NCBI RefSeq assembly: GCF_014529535.1
Contig: NW_023503374.1
Coordinates: forward strand, 6,572,001 to 6,636,000
Direction: 5' to 3'
Origin: Bradysia coprophila
Lineage: Eukaryota > Arthropoda > Insecta > Diptera > Sciaridae
Length of the DNA stretch: 64,000 nucleotides
A model generated the notes under the pieces. That model was not told the DNA's origin. It saw only the letters and a list, made by a program, of their open reading frames with translations, and did not search any database. Made by a program: the position numbers and the translations under genes. Position 1 is the stretch's first letter. Each line of letters starts with the position of its first letter. Of this stretch, positions 24,379 through 36,900 are shown piece by piece.

Positions 24379-26671
24379 ATGGAACGCAGAGGTTCACGAG
24401 GTGTGACTAGTCGTAGAGTCGCCACTAAGTCACCACCAAGAAATAAGTCACCGACAAGAAACAAGTCACCAGCACGAAAGTCCCCGGCAAGAAAATCGCC
24501 AGCCAGAAAAATCGAACCAATTAAGGAAGAGCCTGCAACTAAAGCACGCAGAGGGCGTCCGAAAGCCGCGCCAAGTCAACCGAAAAGTGAATCGCCCAAA
24601 AATGAACTACGCAAGGCATCGCTATCGCCAATTAAACATGAAACGGGACGATCCAGCGTACATACGAAATCGGTGACCACAACAACGTCCAGCAGTGTTA
24701 AAGTGTCGCAAATTTCCAACGAAAGTGATGACGAGGTCAAGCGTCTTATTTCGAGAAGACTGAATGCAGCAAGAGAAAAGCTTGATGGCCTACGCTACAC
24801 ACCGACTCCGTCAGAATTATCCAGACAATCAAGACAGTCACAAAGTCGTTCGATGAGCCGAAGCGTTCTTGACGACGACGATGAATATTCGGATCGAGAA
24901 ACTGAACCGATACACGACGAGGATCGGAATAAGTACAGTTATCGGCTGGAGACCAAAAGACCCACTACTTCACTTTGGGTTGGACTGTCGGTGTTGGTAC
25001 TGATTTTGTTGATATCGGCGGTCGGATTCTACCTACCGTTTTCTTGCAATCGAGAAGAATGCGATTTTTCGGTCGCTCGATTAGCCAAGCTAAAATGGTT
25101 GAAAACGTACGGAAACTGGGACGTGTCCATCTACTATCCTGCTTACATTTTTGCCATCTACTTGCTATCGGCGATTCCAATCGGTCGCACGATTCCACTG
25201 AAAAACGAAAGTCCATCGATCTCTTACAATTTCAATGGTTTGGCTCTGTCGGTGATTGTTGGTGCAGCGGTTGCCATTGCAGAATATCTCAAATATCCCG
25301 TCATTCGTTTCATTTACGGAAATTACCAGCAATTCTGCTGTGCTGCCATTGCGTACGCGTTGATTGTGGCTGGGTGGCGGTACGTCATGAATCGGAATGT
25401 TCACAACGAATATACGTGGAACCCATACGCGAAAAGCGGTAGCTTCTGGAAAGACTATTTCGTTGGACGCGAAATCAATCCTCGATGGTTGCTGTTCGAC
25501 ATCAAATTGATTCACTATCATGCGGCTATAATTGCAACACTGCTGTTGAATGGCATTTTCATCTATCGCAATTTGAAGTTCAGCGCATTGCCGACAGAAA
25601 ACGGAAACATCACCCTGAACTGGACCGAAGCCATCCTATTCACGTACAACAATGTAAAATACGACCCGATCGCATTGTTGACTGCTTGCCTGGTATTCTG
25701 GCACGCATTGGATCAACTCATTTTCGAACACCACCTGGCATCATCGTTTTTCTTGCAAGGTGAAGGAGTCGGTGCATTTTTGCTACTCCGGAACGCTCTA
25801 TACCCGTTTTTGAATTCGTTGATTGCTAAGTACGCATGGGAGCATAAAATTGTCGGAGTGCCAGGGTGGGCCATTTTCGTAACGGTCGCTGTGTTTACTA
25901 TTGGATGGTTCATTAAACGAGGAAGCTGTAAAATCAAGTACGAGTTCAGAATGGATCCAACGAATCCGAAGTTCTACCGTAAGTAGTTTGCATAAAAATT
26001 TGATTTTTGCAAAAATTTTGTCTTCCGATATCTGTGGTTGTTTAAGCTGTGTACTCCTACCTCAGGTCTTATCGCTGGCTCATTATTTTCTAATTCGATT
26101 GCTAGTTTCACTTGACTATTTAGAAAGTAACTTTCGGCCGAAATGACTACTCTGTTAAAAGGGTACCTTTTCAGCTCGGGAACCGCAACCATTGTTGAAT
26201 TTATATTTTCAAGTTGAAATCCAAATTTGCTTTTGATTAAGTTGGGCTAGGGACAGACTGATGTATTTTTCTATTATGTTATGGAAGCCACAGCAAACCC
26301 GATGTCCGAAAAATCCCAATCACATCCAAACTACCACAGCCACGCAAATCGACTAACTTTGAATATTTATCTTCCAATTTTCAGATGCCGATACAATACA
26401 AACCCTCCAACACCGACGACTCCTCGTATCCGCCTATTGGGGCCTGATCCGACAGCCGAACTACTTGGGCGAAATCATTTCATATCTTGCGCTGGCGATT
26501 CCATTGATCTGGGGTTTCGCTTGGCCACCATTGGTTGCCATTTTAATCAGTGTCGTCCATTTAATTTTACGCGGTAAACAAATGTCCCACCGGAATTTCA
26601 ATCGATACAACAGCCATTGGGCGCGGTATTGTCAACGAGTTAAATACATTCTGATACCGAAGGTGTTTTAA
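24379..26671 (+). CDS. LBR: Lamin B receptor (sterol reductase-like inner nuclear membrane protein), 2 coding exons, 628 aa
   Basis: Inner nuclear membrane protein that tethers lamin and chromatin; its C-terminal half belongs to the ERG4/ERG24 sterol reductase family. Exons 24379-25978 and 26385-26671, GT-AG, phase 1, 1,887 nt in all. The ATG lies one base after an acceptor (AAATTCAG), so there is an upstream non-coding exon. Residues 1-195 are basic and Ser/Pro-rich, with repeated KSPARKSPARK motifs and an RSQSRSMSRS stretch like the SR region of vertebrate LBR; no N-terminal Tudor domain is seen. The first membrane segment is near 197-219 (LWVGLSVLVLILLISAVGF), followed by further hydrophobic helices. 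The C-terminal sterol-reductase signature LLVSAYWGLIRQPNYLGE is in exon 2, followed by the usual basic end. Whether it keeps C14-reductase activity cannot be told. Confidence 0.93.
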
Positions 26672-29002
26672 CGCATGTGATGTGTCGTGTGGATTTGTTT
26701 AAACAAAAAGGAATTGAAGAGAAGATGAATGAAGATACACCTTCGTGTAAGTAAAAGAAATTTTTTGTTGTAATTTTAATTTGCAAGTAGACATCCGTAG
26801 TCCGTAGTGGATGAGAGAGTAACTCTTTTTTTTATTAAATGATCTGAATTTCATCAAACGAATAAATTGTTTCATCCGACACAACATCGGGAAAAATTAG
26901 AATATTTTTTTAACTAAAAAAGACGATGAAATAATTTGAACAATCAATACACACCTAAATGTACAACCCTTTTATACGTTTTACAGTGAACGACATCTCA
27001 AATGTCTCACTGTCATTTTTTTCAGAGAATGTCATTGTGAATTTGCAATGACACAATACAATTCTCAGAAAAATTTGACAGTGAGACATTTGAGATGTCG
27101 TTCACTGTATGCAAAAAATACAAAAAAAATTGTTCAATTACATCTCTTCTTCAACTCAAGACAAAACGTCCTAACATTAAAAAAAAGTTTTCTTTGTCTT
27201 AATTTAGCTTAAGATTTTACCATTAAAAAATCATTTTTTTCGTAGAATATTGCCATTTCTTCATAGGCCACGTATTGAGCGAGCTAGCAAAATTTTTCGT
27301 GACTCTCATTAAATTTGTACAGAAGGTTAGCGTAATTTTACACCGACCAAAATCTCTCCAGTATGACCGTCAATCTGTGTGCATACAGCCAAGGTTTGAA
27401 TCCTGCATTTCTTATTGTTATGCTTCTCGCATCGGGTAGTGGTAATATAATGACATTGGTTTCAAATCTCAGACTTTTGAGACTCCACCACCTATAGCCT
27501 CGATGCATCATTACATTAAACAAATCCAACCTCCACAAGCTTTCTTACTGCAGAGATTTTGGTCGGTGAACTAAAAATTTCGCTACCTCGCTCAATACTA
27601 TAGTTATAAGTTGACCGAGCGTTCGGTGAGCAGAAGTTTTATGGGATGTTACCGCGGGGAAGTTTCAATAGAAATGAAAAATCTTTGTTGTAACGACTGC
27701 CCCTGCGAGACATAATGTCTCAGACTATTTAACCGCTCTTCGAACATTCAATAGATAATTTTCATTGAATTATTTTTAAAACGGATGAACAAGTGTCCAC
27801 CATTGCACAATTGCAGTACATTTTTTTACCTTTTTTTATAATTTTTTTTTTCTTATGAAGCCTGAACAAGTCAGAGTAAAATCATTTTTTTTTCATAATT
27901 AAACGCACAAAATGACTACAAAAATAACAATGATAAGATGATGTACATAATATAGTCGTGCCGTTGGTTGCGACGACACGCAGTAACGATTAAGAAATTC
28001 TAATATAATTTAAACGGATGACAAATATGTTTTCTTCTCATTAATTAAATGAAATTTGAATGGATCAATGACATAAGGCTAAGAATTTTTAATTGGTTTG
28101 CAAATTGCTATAATAGGAAAAAAATAGAGAATAATTTTATGATTTCTTTTTCGTCAGTACGTGTAGAGTACCATAGTATTGTGAATTGGTGCAATGTACT
28201 TTACCGACTTCATTTTATTGTAAATACAAAAGTAAAATTTTAGTTTAATAAAAAAAAAGTTTTTGTAAAACTTACAGAGCGATTTTTTCTAATGATATTC
28301 CATATTGCAACCTGATGTCACTTAATAAGTGTTGTAAAGTGAATTGTACAACTTAGCACAGTTGCATTCATCGGTACTTACTTCACTTTTATTAGCAAAC
28401 AGATAGATCTTAAGACACCTTTAATGTCTGGTTTATCATTTTCTTTCTTATTTTATTGCATATAAAGTATTGATGTTAAGATCTGCGGTGTGCAGTCCAT
28501 GGATGTGTGATGAAATTTTAAATATGCGAACTAACTATCTACTTGATCGAAATAGTAAGCCGTACAACATTAAGTTCTTGATTTTAGTCTCAAGATCACA
28601 GGGTCATATGCTGCATCCGATCCTATACAAGAAACCATCAAATTAAAACTAAATTAGTTGAACTTATAACTTTTGTTGTGTTAGAAGTGTAATGAAACTG
28701 AAAGTTCAATTGAGGGACTAGTCCATGCAGAGGAGTAACGGAATCAGGCAAATGCTGTGTTCGAAAAATATCGAGCAAATGTCAAGTACATGCTGGTAAA
28801 TACGAGTAATGAATTAGATAAAATACCAATACAAATCAACGTGCTAATGTCCAGAAAATGAAGAGAGAATGCAGTCACATGCTTTTTGCGAGTTGTATCC
28901 TCTTCGGTCACTAGTTTACAATGCGCTTCCGTTCTTGGATACATTTTACTATTTTAAAGAATGAAACTATGTCAACTCTGATATCATCGCCTAGTGTTTG
29001 AT
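26672..29002. other. Intergenic stretch with a palindromic MITE
   Basis: Probable 3' UTR of the lamin B receptor at the left. Contains the foldback element at 26,983-27,108. The remainder is very AT-rich with poly-A/poly-T tracts. A 66-codon hydrophobic frame from a true ATG (28,944 down to 28,744) follows copy J of the dispersed family in the same sense, but has no recognised motif. Confidence 0.45.
26983..27108. mobile_element. 126-bp palindromic MITE, TA-flanked
   Basis: The first about 33 bases (ACAGTGAACGACATCTCAAA and onward to CACTGTCA) are exactly complementary to the last 33, with a short imperfect spacer. Taking CAGTGAAC as the true end, TA stands on both sides, as expected after Tc1/mariner-type insertion. 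No coding capacity. Confidence 0.8.
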
Positions 29003-29115
29003 CCAAAATCTTGTACGTCATTTGTTTCAACAAAATATTTCACAAGATAAAACCACTATAACCGTAGGTCAAAGCTTATTTTTATCGTCGTTGTAGATAA
29101 CAGATGGCAGAGGAT
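29003..29115 (-). repeat. Dispersed family, copy J
   Basis: Sense is minus. Reads CATCTGTTATCTACAACGAC and later GACGTACAAGATTTTG, the two hallmarks of the family. In the family frame it gives SSVIYNDDKNK, then stops. Lies upstream of the secreted-protein gene. Confidence 0.65.
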
Positions 29116-30974
29116 TTTCTTGTAAGTGTTCGCTTGCAAAAAATTATTGGGCAAGACAAAAGAACGTTTTCTCAAAATTTTCTTGACTCTAGAATCTAGA
29201 GCATCGAACGGATTGATGTTGTTTGGAAGGCTTTTTTCTGAAAATCGGTAACATGAACCTACACGAGATGATTTTTTCAACAACTTTTTATGTATAAGTC
29301 AAGCAACTGAAGCAACTGTACGTCTGCACTCCTCGTCAGACATTGTCGCAACTGATTAATAGATATCTCTCACAAATAAAGTCTAATGAGTGTCTGGTAT
29401 ACAGAAATCAGAGTGTGTGGAATCAATTTCGATGCCACTCCTAGAAACCGATGACATTTTTTTTATTATCCACTTGTCGTTATGTGTCTTGACATAATTA
29501 CGGCTACATTTTAAGGCTGGATATTACTTTTTGCTCAGGATGATGTCGTCGATGCACAATATAGAATATGCTTTGTAAAAGGCACTCTTCGACTTTGTAG
29601 TCATAGATCGATTCGCTGTTAACATCTTTTATATGCGACAATTTCCATAAAGATGTCACGAGAAAATGCCATTCTTATACAGGCTATTCATGCCTACGCA
29701 TATCTATAGCGAACTGAGAGCATCAGATAGAGTCCAGTTTACAATGTAAATAATTTTTAGATCTTCAGATACATTCCGTGGAAGACCGATGTTAAAATTA
29801 ATTTTTTTATTTCTCTGAAACACCAATAGAGTCACTTCATCACGATGTGGTGTATGGTAACCGACTCCAACCGTCTCAACGGAAATCAATTATCTTCTTC
29901 GTGCAATTATGTTTATGGTTATTGAACATCCAACAAAATTATAAACACAGAAACGAAAATGTTTTGAATGTTTTGTCTTGTGCGCCGACCAAACGTTGAA
30001 TGTATCTTTCAATTTATCAAACATGAGAATCAACCAGAACATAAGATATAAATGGTCAGATAGAAGGAAAAAATTTGTTATAATGCGTAATGTATAATGG
30101 AATGCATACAGAACAATCCAATCTGTACAGAAACTTGTCGAGTGCAGTAAAGTAATTGCAATCAAATTCAAATTTATAAACATGAAATGTACGTAGAATG
30201 CAAAATGCATAGTCTTGCGTATACACAATGTAATACCCTGACAGTATATTAAGCATGGAGCTCGGTATATTTCATATATACGTACGTGTGTGATGATTAA
30301 AAAAGACTTTTATAATCGACTGAACTCAAACCAACACAAGAGTTTCTTCGTGTACAAGTCAAGCCAATCTTCGACTGTATGCAGAAAACTATCTACTGCG
30401 AGTTTACCTTGTGGTTTTGGTATTTTGGTTTTACCACTTTAAATATTCACTCGTTAGTCTGTGAGTTTCTCTTGTGCGGCAAAGACTCGCATGTCTTTGC
30501 GTGGAACTTTATACAGAAATCGTTTCGTTATTGTTCGATAATATACGGTGACGTTGTTTTTGCCAAAGTCAATCGACAAGAAATAAAAATTTAATAAAAA
30601 AAGGAAATCGAATTGTGCAAGAGTGAGTTTGAGCTGTGTGTAGTACATATTTCGACATTGTCTGATTGTCAGAAAAGTCGGTAATACAACGTACAAAAAG
30701 ATGTGAATTTTCGTTTTGTTATTTTTCCATCGAAAATATAGTAACGAAAAATTGGATGATGAATGGATGAGATTAGATTGCCCTAGATATTCATCGTGTG
30801 ATCCGAAAAGTTGTAAATAACATGGTTGCACAATGAAACCGCACAATAACAACTTACCACTGAGATAATGAAGAGGTTTTCTCTGCAGAAGTGTTTTTCC
30901 ATTTGTATTGAGTGAAAAGTGATTTCCATGTGAGTAAATTACAATTTTTAGAATAGAAACGAGACAGAAAGAAA

Positions 30975-33900
30975 ATGGTAAATGCTCATCAATTACCCGG
31001 TCTGCTGCTGCTACTCTTATGTTTCGGATTATCTGATCAGCAACAAGGTAATTTGTGTTTTTGTTTTCATTTTTTTGTGTTGTTAGAAATATACTTCCAT
31101 CCCACACGCCTACACCGTGCTTGAACACGAACGAACCGATAGTTTCTCTTCCTTGAAAAAATCGAATTTCAAATATTTGATCCACATTCTTAATTGTTTT
31201 CATTTTAGTTATTTGAAATAATTTCATTGATTTGTTTATTCTATGGTAATTTTAACACAACTCTCTGTCTTTTTACCATTCATACAAACTGGTCTAGTGT
31301 ATATATATACGTACCGCATATAGTCTACACAACACATTTTGATGTTATATTGAAAACAGTCTAAACAGCGGCAACAACAGCAGTTTTTCTATATAAGAGC
31401 TCGATACGTTTGCGACCAGAAATACTTTCCTTTTTTCCTCAAGGCCTACCGCTTATATGCATTAAATGTAGTTAATGGAATGAATGAATAAAAAATTCGT
31501 TTTATTATAAATTCTTTGTAAAAATCATTTTTTAATAGACATAGAAATATAGTTAACATTTTGCCTAACCTATCGGTTACAGAAATGTATTCGTAACATT
31601 TAATATTGAGGGTGTTCCGTAAGTTCCGTATTTATGAACGGTTTTCTTTGTAAAATTGCATACATAATCCAACGACATACAAACCCTTCTTTTAATGGTG
31701 TATAATATCCGACGATGCGTTGTAAAAGTGGTTTTTCTTATTCCAGTTGGAGCTTCCTTTTGAATTCGAATGTTGAACGGAGAGCCATGAACCATATTCA
31801 ATTCGCATGAATAAAAAAAAGTCTGAAGTGGAATTCGGTAAAAAAAAAACTGGTTTTTGGCAACAGATCTATTTCTTTTCAAAAAGCTGAAATCGATTTT
31901 CGATTTTTATGATGTTATTCAACTCATGCACAAATCTTTTGTTTTAACGAACTGTGTATAGTACAAGTACACAGAATGAAGAGTGTAGTGATTGTTACCA
32001 TTATGCAATTTCATTTTCATACAATGCTGTTAGAAGGTTCAATGTGGTCATCTAGTTTTAGTGTCCGGTCTTTTTTTAAGTATTTTTTAAGTAGTGGAAA
32101 AATATTGGACTTATCGCAATTCTAGATCCAGAATACTAGTATTGCATTAATCATACCCTCCTTATAGAGATATTCAATACCTTATACGGATTAATTTATG
32201 GTTGTTGCCTAGAGAAATCAGAAATTAGAAAAGTTCTAAAATTTCTCAAACGGTAAAATAATGATCAGTATAATTTCCTAATCTATTTCTTCTATTGACC
32301 TTAGTCATTAACTAGTTGATGACAAATCTATTACTTCAATAATTTAAACATTTATGTTGCAACCAACACTCATTGCTAATTTATGGAGTTGCTATAGGTA
32401 ATAGATAACCCATGCCATGTCGAATTGTCTAATGTCCGACGATTTTTTTCTTCAAAAATGTTGGTTTTTATGTTGATCCAATAATTTCCTTAAAGAAGAC
32501 TTTTACAACCTGACGAGCTCCGGGCCTATTATTTGAAATTTAATTCCCAAAATTTCCAAATATTCCCAAAAATTCACAATATTCAAACGGTAGTTGCATG
32601 CCTATTGCTGAGTGAAAAGACGTCTGCGTCTCTATAGACGACTTCTTCAATTCAGTTCAATTTTTGGGAACATTTGTTAATATTTGGGAATTTTTGTGAT
32701 TTTTTGGGAATATTTGGGAAGTAGAAGATTGCAGAAGTATAGACGATAGAAAATACCTGCTGTAATGCCGCTGGATATTCCTAAAACACTCGTGAATAGC
32801 GAAAATAAACTTTTGATGGACGAAATCAAATGTCAGTGGTATTTAGACACGATTTATAAAGCCTGGTTAATAACTATTAAAAAAGAAACATTTTGGGAGA
32901 ATATATTCAAAGGGAGCAATTATTTAGGAATGGATTCCCAAAAATTTCCAAATATTCCCAAAATCGATTCCCAATTAATAGGCCCTAGACCCAGACACGG
33001 TATCCCGTTACAAAAATAAAGTTTTTTGAAGGTCTCCCAAAGAATGACATCTGATCCGAACTCCGACCTAAAAGGAGTTCAAAATCGTTTGTGTTAGTCT
33101 TCAGCTAGATCCTTCCCCACAGTCGATTTGTGAAAAAAGCGATATGTCCCATACATTTTCAAGATTCTTCAGAAAATTATGAAACAGAACTGTTGGCTAC
33201 CGGCGTTTTTTTATTTTTTATTGATATTGACTGTTGAATAATAATTTCGACTCTAACGACGATTATAATTGTAAATTGTAAATTGCGCCGACCAATGAGA
33301 ACGACGAGACTTCTCTCTCTCAGACGATTGTGCTTGTTTATGTTTTCTTCGTTCGACTGTTATAAAATATGAGAAGTTTTTGCTAAAAACGCAAAAATCT
33401 TGTAAAAACAAGTCTAAATTTTGCTTTTTGGTTCATTTTTTTACAAATAATGGAGTAAATTGATTTAATGTGGTAGACCGTATTAAGCTCTCCATAAAAT
33501 GAGTCTGTTAGCAAGGCAAAGAAGCCTTTATACTATGTTCTTAGGTATATCACTAAAGTAGCAGATTGAGTAAACTTTAAAGTTATAGATTAGCCACTCA
33601 TCAAACCGTTCATAGATCCGCTTTATTATACATCTAAGTAACCAATAAATATCACTCTTGTCAAACCATTCGAAAATTAGTTAGATAAAAATCTATCGAT
33701 TGAGAAATTACCTTATCAATTAGTTTGTCGGTTTACCGCAGTGAAAATGGCTTTAATTTTGAAAAATGTACGCAATAAACATGCCTCAGACGATGTTAAA
33801 TATTATGCGTTATACTCATACTATTTTCTGGGCTATAACAAAGCCAAAATTGCGGTTCTGTATCGCAAAGACCCAACCACCATCACCAATTGGATACTTC

Positions 33901-36900
33901 GGTACGAAAAGACGGGATCGTTGTCTAGAAAGGAGACTGTACGAGTGCCATATAAAATTGATGATGAAAAGCGTAATTGGTTGCTCAACTTGTACCGTGT
34001 GTGCCCGATATTATACTTGGAAGAAGCGAAATGTAAATTTGAAAGAAATTTTGGGATAAGAATTTCTGCCTCCTACATCTGTAAACTTCTTCACGAAAAC
34101 AATTTCACCTGGAAAACCATCGAAATCCGTGCAATTCAAATCAGAGACAAAGAGATTGAGAAATTCTTTAACGAGCTCAACTCCATCGAATGGCATTACA
34201 CAAACTTGGTTTTTCTGGATGAGATATCGGTTGATAATCATGGCTTAATTCGATCCAAAGGCTACGGTATCATTGGTAAAAAACTGGTTTTCCGTGGAGA
34301 ATTTAAACGCAAGCCGAGGATGTCTTTGTTGTGCTTTTTGGGACAAGATGGAATTTTAGAGACATTTCAAACGGAAGGGACGTTTACAAGACAAATATTT
34401 TTCGATTGTTGCAAGGTCTTTGCATTGGGAGGATCTTGTCACGTCTTTCCCGGACAACACAGTGTGTGGATTCTTGATGGCGCTAGAATCCATTGCCACG
34501 CACCCATCATCCGCTATTTGCGGTCACTCGGGATTATTCCCATCTTCCTTCCACCGTATACTCCGTTTTTCAACCCGATCGAAATTGTCTTCGGAATCGT
34601 CAAGAAACATTTGAAGAAAGCGTTTGCTCAATCGACAAAGGACATGGAATTTCAAGTGAATTCAGAATTTATGAAAATGCGGAATTTCGATTGCACGTCG
34701 ATTTTCAAGAGTTGCGGATATGTGTGGAGTGGTAAATTCGATCCGAGCGTCGCCCAACAACAAGATCCGGCCCATTTTGAATTCAATTGAAGAAAACGAA
34801 TAATTTCTGTAGTAAAATGCAAATCAGTTCATTTATTGTGGAAGTCAAACTTCAGTTTTATCACAATTTTTTGTTAAAAATACAGCCAATGAATGCAACA
34901 TAAATTCCTGGAGTTCTCAATTATTCATGTGATCAGTATCCTCGCAGTCAATGACGAGGTCGTCTTGGCTCCGACTTACTTCATTTTCTTCAGGACGCAG
35001 TGTATCCGACATTGCAGCGACTAATCGCTGATTTGATTCAATAATTTCCTCCAAGCTTTTCAAACGCCATTCCATCAACTGCATCACACGCATCGTCGAT
35101 TGTCGCATTGTTTCAAAATCTTCTCTGAACAGCTTCACTTGACCTTTGAACGAGTCGATCATATTGTCCGTAATTTTCAGACCATTTCTTGCGCTTTGCA
35201 TTCGTTCATTGTCCGAGAACGCCACCGAACGAAACAGTAAAATTAAGTGAGCCGGTGGACATTCATTCATCATCCGTTCTCGCGACTCGTTGGCTGGAGC
35301 GCATTGTATGTAATTGGCCCACATGACCCAACTGGAGTGATTAGATGAATAGTGTGTGCCATGTATATCCTTCAGTTTGGCCACCATTTCCATTAGAGAT
35401 ACTGTGCTGTCCGCATTAGCTCTATCTCTCTTTTCGGGAATCAAAAGTTGTGCTGAGAACTTGGTGTGTGCAGCCTTGTTGCAAATTTTCTTTCCGAAGG
35501 AGTAAACGAAAATAGTCACATGTTTTCCTCTCAGTTTGCGCAAAAAATCCACGTTGACTTGTGACACAGGAGTAATTTTTTTGCTTCCTTGGGGCTGTAG
35601 AACCACAAACTTTTCAATTTCATTCCGGGTCGGCTGCTCACTTTCTGCCCACGTAAAAGAATCACCATCCAGCAGTGCCTCGCGTTTGATAAATTGCAAT
35701 GAATTTGCCCACAACAAATCAAAAATTTCCTCCAGGCTTTCACCAGCAATCACCTTCTCGTTGTCGTCATTCAAGGCCTTCTGCCCCACGAATTCGCGAT
35801 TCAAAAAATGACCCAAAAAGCAAAATTTCGACTCGTTTTCATCAGCCATTTTAACCGAACAGAACCTGCAATTTCTTTTTTATTTTTGATGCAGATACGC
35901 GAAACCGTTGATTGACAAACAAGTGAAACGAAACGTCAATGTTGATTCGTGTTGTGATCGTACGTAACGAGTAATAACGATGTGACACAAATCAGAAGTG
36001 TGAGAGCGATTCATCGAGAGAGAAATTTCGTCGTTTTAATTGGTTGGCGCAATTTACAATTTTCAATTATAATCGTCGTTGGAGACGAAATTGTTATTGG
36101 GTTCTCAATAAATTCTCAGCAAAAAAATTAATCCATGGCATGTGGCATGTCTGTAATTTTTTTTTATTTCACTTTTCACCACTCGTAACGAAAAATACTA
36201 TTTTGTTAAGGGACACTGTGAATACTGCTATTCATCTGTTATCGATAACGACGACAATAATAATGACAAACTCTCATTAATATGGTCGTTTATATAGTAA
36301 AATGCATGCTAAAAAATTGAAGTACAAGATTTGAAATCCATCGATTAATATGTTGAAGTAATAGATCCGATAATAATACTGATCATTCAGGGCCTATTAT
36401 GTAGAATTAATTCGCAAAATTTGCAAAAATTCACAGAAATTCACAAAAATTTGCCCAAATTTACGCTTCATTTTCAGCACATTTTGCAAGTCTTTGCGTT
36501 CTTTTGTCTGTTATAGTACAATTTAAAGTGAATAAAGCAATTAATTTGACTTTGAAGGTGTGTACATAATAGGCCCTGGATCATATGCTTACCGTCTGTA
36601 ACAGGTTTATTAATTTTTAGTCTCACAATGTACACTAAGCGAAATCGGAATATGCGTCTATTTAGTACTAAGCTGCATGAAAACACTAAACAAAACTTAT
36701 TAACCGCTCCCATTAAAAATTAGAAATTTTTTAGGTTGTGTAGGGAACACAGTGTTTCAGTTCACCAAATTTTAAAATACTATTTTAACCTTTTATTAAG
36801 GGCTAGCATACAACTTAGTCTGCTACTTCTTCTGTTTCATGGGTATTGTGTGTGATGTTACATTAGTAAACGTTTCTCTGTATAAACACTGGATTCATTG

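Larger units (their letters stand above)
33221..36108. mobile_element. Tc1/IS630-type DNA transposon with two convergent ORFs, ~2.9 kb
   Basis: Both ends carry long imperfect inverted repeats: TTTCGACTCTAACGACGATT then ATAATTGTAAATTGTAAATTG on the left, mirrored around 36,040-36,090 on the right, with similarity extending over roughly 100 bp. TA stands at both outer edges (33,219-33,220 and 36,109-36,110), the duplication made by this superfamily. It encodes a DD34E transposase on + and a second 310-residue ORF on -, tail to tail. Both frames are uninterrupted, so the copy is young. It sits in intron 1 of the secreted-protein gene. Confidence 0.85.

Noticed and set aside
29704..30256. Chemoreceptor (Gr-like) gene fragment on the minus strand
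   Set aside because: Hydrophobic frames (TSFCTDWIVLYAFHYTLRI; LYLMFWLILMFDKLKDTF) look transmembrane, but no receptor signature such as TYhhhhhQF is present and the exons cannot be joined.
36225..36345. TATCGATAAC plus TATATAG motifs in the dispersed family as a set of DREF/TATA promoters
   Set aside because: The spacing and motifs looked promoter-like in several copies, but TATCGATA is not kept in copies C, G, H, I and K, whereas a peptide frame is readable in several. Coding origin explains more, though regulatory use is not excluded.
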